The notes below the pieces were generated by a model. It did no database searches. It saw nothing but the letters and a program-made list of their open reading frames with translations, and was not told where the DNA came from. Positions 15,583 through 19,708 of a stretch of DNA of 19,708 nt are shown here, piece after piece. Position 1 is the stretch's first letter, and every line of letters begins with the position of its first letter. The position numbers were made by a program, and so were the translations under genes. The DNA lies in assembly GCA_028691335.1 (NCBI GenBank), contig JAQUZK010000005.1:1-19708 (forward strand), in the 5' to 3' direction. Origin of the DNA: Candidatus Izemoplasmatales bacterium (GTDB lineage Bacteria; Bacillota_I; Bacilli_A; Izemoplasmatales; Hujiaoplasmataceae).

Positions 15583-15616
15583 AAGTAATTTAAAAAAAAT
15601 AAAAGGAGATGATTTT

Positions 15617-17662
15617 ATGAAAAAGGGATTTTTAATGCTTATTTTAGGTGTGCTTATATTTTATGGAATTGGTTTTTCCATAAGTGTCAACGCAATACCA
15701 ACAGGAATTATAGAACCTATAGAGGATTTCGGAGGAGGTGGAGGGACCACAAATAGCAGTTTATCAAATATTGAGATTGGAGAGGATTATCAATTATTAT
15801 TTGAGTCAGCTCAATTGATACCAATCTCAAACTCCTCTTATATGGAAGTGTCAGGTGATATTTATAGCACAGATTCCTCCCATGATTTTGACACTTTCTA
15901 CTTCAAAATTAATGAAGGTGATTATGTTAAATTAAGTTTAGAGGAAATTTTGACAACTCCCGGAGTGTTTATTGAATTCTATAGAGATTACGATGTTGAT
16001 GCTCATTATCCGTTCGTTAATTCTGATGTTAATGAATTAATAGGAAAATATCGCGATGATAGTATGTTTACAAGTGGGGAATTGTCTGATGGGATATTGT
16101 TAGGTCCCGGGAAGTATTATATTTTAGTTTCTACGGTAGATTATAGTGTTTATCATAATACTTTTATGAGTTACAGATTTAGTATTGAGGCTAATAATAT
16201 CTCTTTTGATGAATCCTATTCGTTCAGTCAACTCTATAACATGGGTATACATGGAGCTATCTGGAAGTCATTATATGACTCTGACATTACTTACTTATAT
16301 GAGGATATCAGAGAAGATTTAGACTATTATCCGACTAACTATTCAAATGATGATGAGTTTGGTAGTTGGTATCTTACAGAATATCTTGATTTGCCCGCAA
16401 ATCAATTACTTACAGGTTCTGTTGATTATCTTTATTCAAGAATTTATTTATTTGATTTAGATTTTGTGAATTATATAATTTCTATGCTTTATAGTCTAGT
16501 TCAAGATTTGGATGATGTATCTTCAACATTTGGTTCATTAAGTAATATAGTTTCGATTACTTTTGATTCAATCAATATGGTTTTAAGGATAGTAGGAAAG
16601 AGTACAATATATACAATGGTTTTATCAGAGATAATTAATTGTAGCTTGTTATACTTGGAACATACTGAAACAGAAGAAAGAATAGATGAGTTTAAGGAAA
16701 AATATTCTAGCTATTTTAATGTAAATATAGCTGAAATGTTTACGATATTTATTAATTCTACAGATAATAGTTGTGATATACTTGAAGATATAGGGGATGT
16801 TCTATATGGTTCTAGCAGAACTTTTACTGAGGGATCAGAATATATATACATGGATTTTATGGCGACTAAGAGATTGGGTGATTTAATATATAACGAACGA
16901 ATAGAAACAGAGTATAGGTTAAAAATGGTAAATATTGCTGGGTCAGAAAAGCCATTTATTGGTAATCAAGATGAAGATGATCAAATTTTTTCTTCCGGAT
17001 ATGAAAGTCTTTACTTTGAAAATTGTCTTTCTAAAACAGAAGGTTTGATGACCTTGATAGGTGAGTATCAAGCAGGTACTGGTAGATTTGTTGAGAAAGA
17101 ATCAAATTATTTGATTAATGATAACTACAAGTATGTATTTGATCCCTATTACAACACCGAATATCACTATAGCTATAAGGAATATGAATATTATGATAAG
17201 TTAACTTTTAAAATATACAAAAAGGGTTTAATTTGGGATACATATGTAGATATCAAGAGTTTCTTCATAGATGAAAGTCCATCTCAAACGATGGATGCCA
17301 ACTTATTTTCTTATTATTTTTATTATGTTGATGATACATTTTCCGCGACAAAATATATAGGAACAGGGTGGTATGACAGTATTAATGGTTCAACTTCCTA
17401 TATATATATGAAAAATAGAGATTCTGTATCAAACGGTAGTTATTATGTGAAGATTATTTCTTTATCGAAAGACTATTCAACAAGATACATTAAAACAACG
17501 ATTTCTGGTTGGTATAATACAACAAAATATAGTTTTAGTTTTGACGATTATTACTACCAGTATTATAAGTCTTATATTTACTGGACTGATTACTTTGGGG
17601 AACGCCATTATACAAATAAAAGATATGTTAGGGATTTTTACGTTGGGTATACTCTGAATTAG
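15617..17662 (+). CDS. Large secreted protein with PPC-like N-terminal domain and Tyr-rich C-terminus
   Basis: A 681-residue protein I do not recognise. Residues 1-26 are a signal peptide with a type I cleavage site after VNA, and no lipobox, cell-wall anchor motif or C-terminal membrane helix follows. A GGGGG/Ser linker (about 37-50) leads to a region (about 85-193) that looks like a bacterial pre-peptidase C-terminal (PPC) beta-sandwich: HDFDTFYFKINEGDYVKLSL near its start and GPGKYYILVSTVDY near its end. Residues about 195-480 appear helical with several amphipathic stretches. The last 171 residues contain 36 tyrosines, about one in five, with Ser, Asp, Lys and Asn. SD AAGGAGATGA is at 15603-15612. 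The Tyr-rich aromatic surface could bind carbohydrate or assemble outside the cell. This is inference. No catalytic motif was seen. Confidence 0.8.
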   Translation: MKKGFLMLILGVLIFYGIGFSISVNAIPTGIIEPIEDFGGGGGTTNSSLSNIEIGEDYQLLFESAQLIPISNSSYMEVSGDIYSTDSSHDFDTFYFKINEGDYVKLSLEEILTTPGVFIEFYRDYDVDAHYPFVNSDVNELIGKYRDDSMFTSGELSDGILLGPGKYYILVSTVDYSVYHNTFMSYRFSIEANNISFDESYSFSQLYNMGIHGAIWKSLYDSDITYLYEDIREDLDYYPTNYSNDDEFGSWYLTEYLDLPANQLLTGSVDYLYSRIYLFDLDFVNYIISMLYSLVQDLDDVSSTFGSLSNIVSITFDSINMVLRIVGKSTIYTMVLSEIINCSLLYLEHTETEERIDEFKEKYSSYFNVNIAEMFTIFINSTDNSCDILEDIGDVLYGSSRTFTEGSEYIYMDFMATKRLGDLIYNERIETEYRLKMVNIAGSEKPFIGNQDEDDQIFSSGYESLYFENCLSKTEGLMTLIGEYQAGTGRFVEKESNYLINDNYKYVFDPYYNTEYHYSYKEYEYYDKLTFKIYKKGLIWDTYVDIKSFFIDESPSQTMDANLFSYYFYYVDDTFSATKYIGTGWYDSINGSTSYIYMKNRDSVSNGSYYVKIISLSKDYSTRYIKTTISGWYNTTKYSFSFDDYYYQYYKSYIYWTDYFGERHYTNKRYVRDFYVGYTLN

Positions 17663-17775
17663 TTACGACACGCAGCAGCGGTATATAAGATTTAATATTT
17701 ATAGTCTTCATTAGTTATCAAACAGTGTTATGTTAAAAGAATACAGTATAAATATCGCTGACAATATTTTCATAT

Positions 17776-17859
17776 AAAACTCTAATAAGTAGACATAGCT
17801 TAATATTTTCTATTAATTATTTTTTAAGCAAGATCACACCTATTTATTAGAGTTTTTTT
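17776..17859 (+). terminator. Long-loop terminator or structured RNA end
   Basis: A perfect 13-bp stem AAAACTCTAATAA (17776-17788) / TTATTAGAGTTTT (17844-17856) runs into seven T (17853-17859). Its 55-nt loop holds a second inverted repeat GCTTAA (17798-17803) / TTAAGC (17824-17829). It most simply ends transcription of the secreted-protein gene, 114 bases after its stop, but the nested structure could also be the 3' end of a small RNA. This is the only gene-free stretch above 300 bases (17663-17963). Its first part, 17663-17775, holds nothing I can identify; its last part holds the GH3 promoter. Confidence 0.6.
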
Positions 17860-17894
17860 ATTGGCATTTATATTAAATGTTCCTAAAAAACGTA

Positions 17895-17945
17895 TTGTCT
17901 TTTCTATTGAGGTAATGTAAAATATCTATAAAGTGAAACGTTTCA
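17895..17945 (+). promoter_or_regulatory. Promoter and LacI-type operator of the GH3 gene
   Basis: TTGTCT (17895-17900), 17 bp, TAAAAT (17918-17923) forms a plausible sigma-A promoter. The perfect 12-bp palindrome TGAAACGTTTCA at 17934-17945 covers the expected transcription start. It has the central CG of LacI-family sites but differs from TAACCGGTTA. It is two bases shorter than the 14-bp CcpA cre consensus, so a separate LacI-type repressor is more likely than CcpA, though CcpA cannot be excluded. Confidence 0.72.
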
Positions 17946-17963
17946 ATTAAGATGGAGGAAATT

Positions 17964-19708
17964 ATGAACAAACATGTACTTTCTAGTGATGAAATAATAA
18001 AAAGAATGTCCTTAAAGGAAAAGATTGGTCAGATGAATCAGTTGCCACCTATTTTATTCTTGGGAAGTTCTTTGGCTGAAGTAACTGGTTATTTAAGGGA
18101 TCTAAATTTGGATGAAGAAAAAATATATACCTCAGGTAGTATATTAGGAATTGGCGGTCCTAAAGAAATGCTAGAGTTACAAGAATTGTATATAAAGAAA
18201 GCTAGTCACAATGTTCCTTTACTAATTATGGCTGATGTTATTCATGGTTATAAAACTATATTTCCAGTTCCGATAGCTTTGGCTTCTTCATTTAATCAAG
18301 AAATCGCAAAATTAGCTGCTAGGGTTTCTGCTAAAGAAGCTTATACATCTGGTATTCATGTTGTATTTTCGCCGATGTGTGATTTATCTAGAGATCCAAG
18401 ATGGGGTAGAGTAGTAGAAGGTTTTGGTGAGGATGTGTATTTGGTTGGAGAAATGGCGAAAGCTATGGTAGAGGGTTACACAAATAATGGAAAATTTGGC
18501 GAAGGAACTGTAGCTGCTTGTATTAAACATTTCGCTGGATATGGAGCCTGTGAAGGTGGTAGAGATTATAATACTGTGGATTTATCAAGGCTGTCTTTAT
18601 ATCGTGACTATTTACCTGCTTATAAAAAGGCTTTAGAAGCTGGTGCGGATTTTGTAATGACTTCATTCAATACTATTGATGGAGTCCCTTCGACAATAAA
18701 TTCTTTCTTACTAAAAGATGTGTTAAGAGGAAAGTGGAAAAGTAATGCGATTACTATAGCAGATTACGACGCTTTAAATCAAGTGATAGATCATGGGGCT
18801 GCGGAAAATCAAAAAGTAGCGGCTTTAAAAGGAATAAAAGCCGGACTAGATATAGAAATGGCATCTTCTGTTTATATGAACTATCTCGAAATATTAGTCA
18901 ATGAGGGTTTAGTTAAAGAAGAAGAAATAGATGTAGCGATAAAAAGAATAATAGATGTAAAGATTAAGTTGGGATTGTTTAGTAATCCATATACTGGAGC
19001 TGATGAACAAAATGAAAATGATTTAGTTTTGTCAAAAGAGCATTTAGATAAAGCTAAAATAGCTGCTTTAGAGTCTACTGTTTTATTAGAAAATAATGGG
19101 GTTTTACCTCTTGATGAAAAAGTTAAAATAGCTTTAGTGGGTCCTTATGCAAGTTCAAGGTCAGTTGTTGGCCCTTGGTCTTGGCATGGTAGACATGATC
19201 TGCATTCATCTTTAGAAGATGTTTTGAGTAATAATTTGGTGTTTATTTCTAATAGTTATGATTTTGAAAATTATTCAAAAGCAGATTTACAAGCAATTAG
19301 AGAAGCGGATGTTTTAATTTTTGCTTTAGGAGAAGATTCCTCTTTGAGTGGAGAAGCTCATTCTAGAAGTAAAATTGATTTACCTAATGAACAGGAATTT
19401 TTCTATAAAAAAATGAAAGATTTCGGTAAAAAGTCTGTTGTTTTAATTTTTGGAGGAAGACCATTGCTTTTATCAGGCTTTAAATCAGCTGACGCTATGA
19501 TGATGTGTTGGTTTTTGGGAAGTTCTTCCTCGGAGGCGATATATGACTTGTTGTTTGGAAAAGTTAGTCCTTCAGGAAAATTACCAATGAGTTTCCCAAG
19601 AAATGTAGGACAAATACCTGTCTATTATAATCACTTAAATACCGGAAGACCATACATAGAAAAAAGTAACAATATGTATGTATCTAAATACTTAGATGTC
19701 GAGAATAC
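17964..19708 (+). CDS. GH3 beta-glucosidase, BglX-type, cytoplasmic (3' end outside window)
   Basis: The frame stays open to the right edge, giving 581 residues. Full-length BglX-type enzymes have about 700-770, so the C-terminal part, probably a fibronectin-III-like domain, is missing. It hydrolyses terminal beta-glucosyl residues. Visible are the start of the barrel (SLKEKIGQMNQ), MADVIHGYKTIFPVPIALAS, SRDPRWGRVVEGFGEDVYL, the substrate-binding IKHFAGYG and the nucleophile Asp267 in IADYDAL, where most relatives have S-D. The second domain has the acid/base candidate Glu464 in SGEAHSRSKIDLP. SD GGAGGAA is at 17954-17960. There is no signal peptide, so it acts on imported sugars and offers a hydrolytic route parallel to the two phosphorylases. 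Its own operator suggests separate control. Confidence 0.9.
   Translation, partial: MNKHVLSSDEIIKRMSLKEKIGQMNQLPPILFLGSSLAEVTGYLRDLNLDEEKIYTSGSILGIGGPKEMLELQELYIKKASHNVPLLIMADVIHGYKTIFPVPIALASSFNQEIAKLAARVSAKEAYTSGIHVVFSPMCDLSRDPRWGRVVEGFGEDVYLVGEMAKAMVEGYTNNGKFGEGTVAACIKHFAGYGACEGGRDYNTVDLSRLSLYRDYLPAYKKALEAGADFVMTSFNTIDGVPSTINSFLLKDVLRGKWKSNAITIADYDALNQVIDHGAAENQKVAALKGIKAGLDIEMASSVYMNYLEILVNEGLVKEEEIDVAIKRIIDVKIKLGLFSNPYTGADEQNENDLVLSKEHLDKAKIAALESTVLLENNGVLPLDEKVKIALVGPYASSRSVVGPWSWHGRHDLHSSLEDVLSNNLVFISNSYDFENYSKADLQAIREADVLIFALGEDSSLSGEAHSRSKIDLPNEQEFFYKKMKDFGKKSVVLIFGGRPLLLSGFKSADAMMMCWFLGSSSSEAIYDLLFGKVSPSGKLPMSFPRNVGQIPVYYNHLNTGRPYIEKSNNMYVSKYLDVEN

Noticed and set aside
1..19708. 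CRISPR array, transposon, phage genes, tRNA or rRNA
   Set aside because: No spaced direct repeats, no transposase or integrase motifs, no terminal inverted repeats and no tRNA or rRNA-like stretches were seen in reading both strands.

Overview
This is an AT-rich window from a low-GC, Firmicutes/Mollicutes-type bacterium. Good Shine-Dalgarno (SD) sequences, Gram-positive-style lipoprotein signals, and TAA/TAG stops dominate. TGA also works as a stop: it ends the first sugar permease in an ATGA overlap with the second, and Trp is written TGG. The classical Mycoplasma/Spiroplasma code is therefore not in use. A free-living relative of Acholeplasma/Izemoplasma/Haloplasma or an Erysipelotrichia-like Bacillota fits, but this is inference and no taxonomic marker is present.

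Layout. (1) 1-1866: 3' part of a heterodimeric-type ABC exporter subunit that enters from the left edge, closed by a terminator. (2) 2031-12451, all on +: a beta-glucoside catabolic locus. It holds a first LacI regulator with its own operator and terminator, then a 187-bp control region with three further copies of the same palindrome (TAACCGGTTA), then a probable operon. The operon is a second, paralogous LacI regulator, a lipoprotein sugar-binding protein, two MalF/MalG-type permeases, cellobiose phosphorylase (GH94) and a second, divergent GH94 phosphorylase. Two RNA structures sit inside it: a strong hairpin without a U-tract between the binding protein and the permeases, and a terminator-like hairpin between the two phosphorylases. 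(3) 12518-14857: a minus-strand lipoprotein resembling a catalytically dead signal peptidase I, an APH/choline-kinase-like phosphotransferase, and an AraC regulator with a GyrI-like ligand domain. (4) 14985-17662: a minus-strand lipoprotein with an RsgI-like domain, divergent from a large secreted protein with a very Tyr-rich C-terminus. (5) 17964 to the right edge: a cytoplasmic GH3 beta-glucosidase cut by the window, behind a promoter and a different palindromic operator (TGAAACGTTTCA).

How it works together (inference from families and order): beta-linked gluco-oligosaccharides are bound outside by the lipoprotein and imported by the two permeases with an ATPase encoded elsewhere. They are then cleaved inside, either by phosphorolysis (GH94, giving glucose 1-phosphate plus a sugar) or by hydrolysis (GH3). 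LacI-type repressors gate expression. No complete novel defence or mobile system is visible. The least ordinary items are the pseudo-signal-peptidase lipoprotein, the free-standing RsgI-like lipoprotein with its divergent Tyr-rich secreted neighbour, and the phased operators shared by two paralogous repressors.
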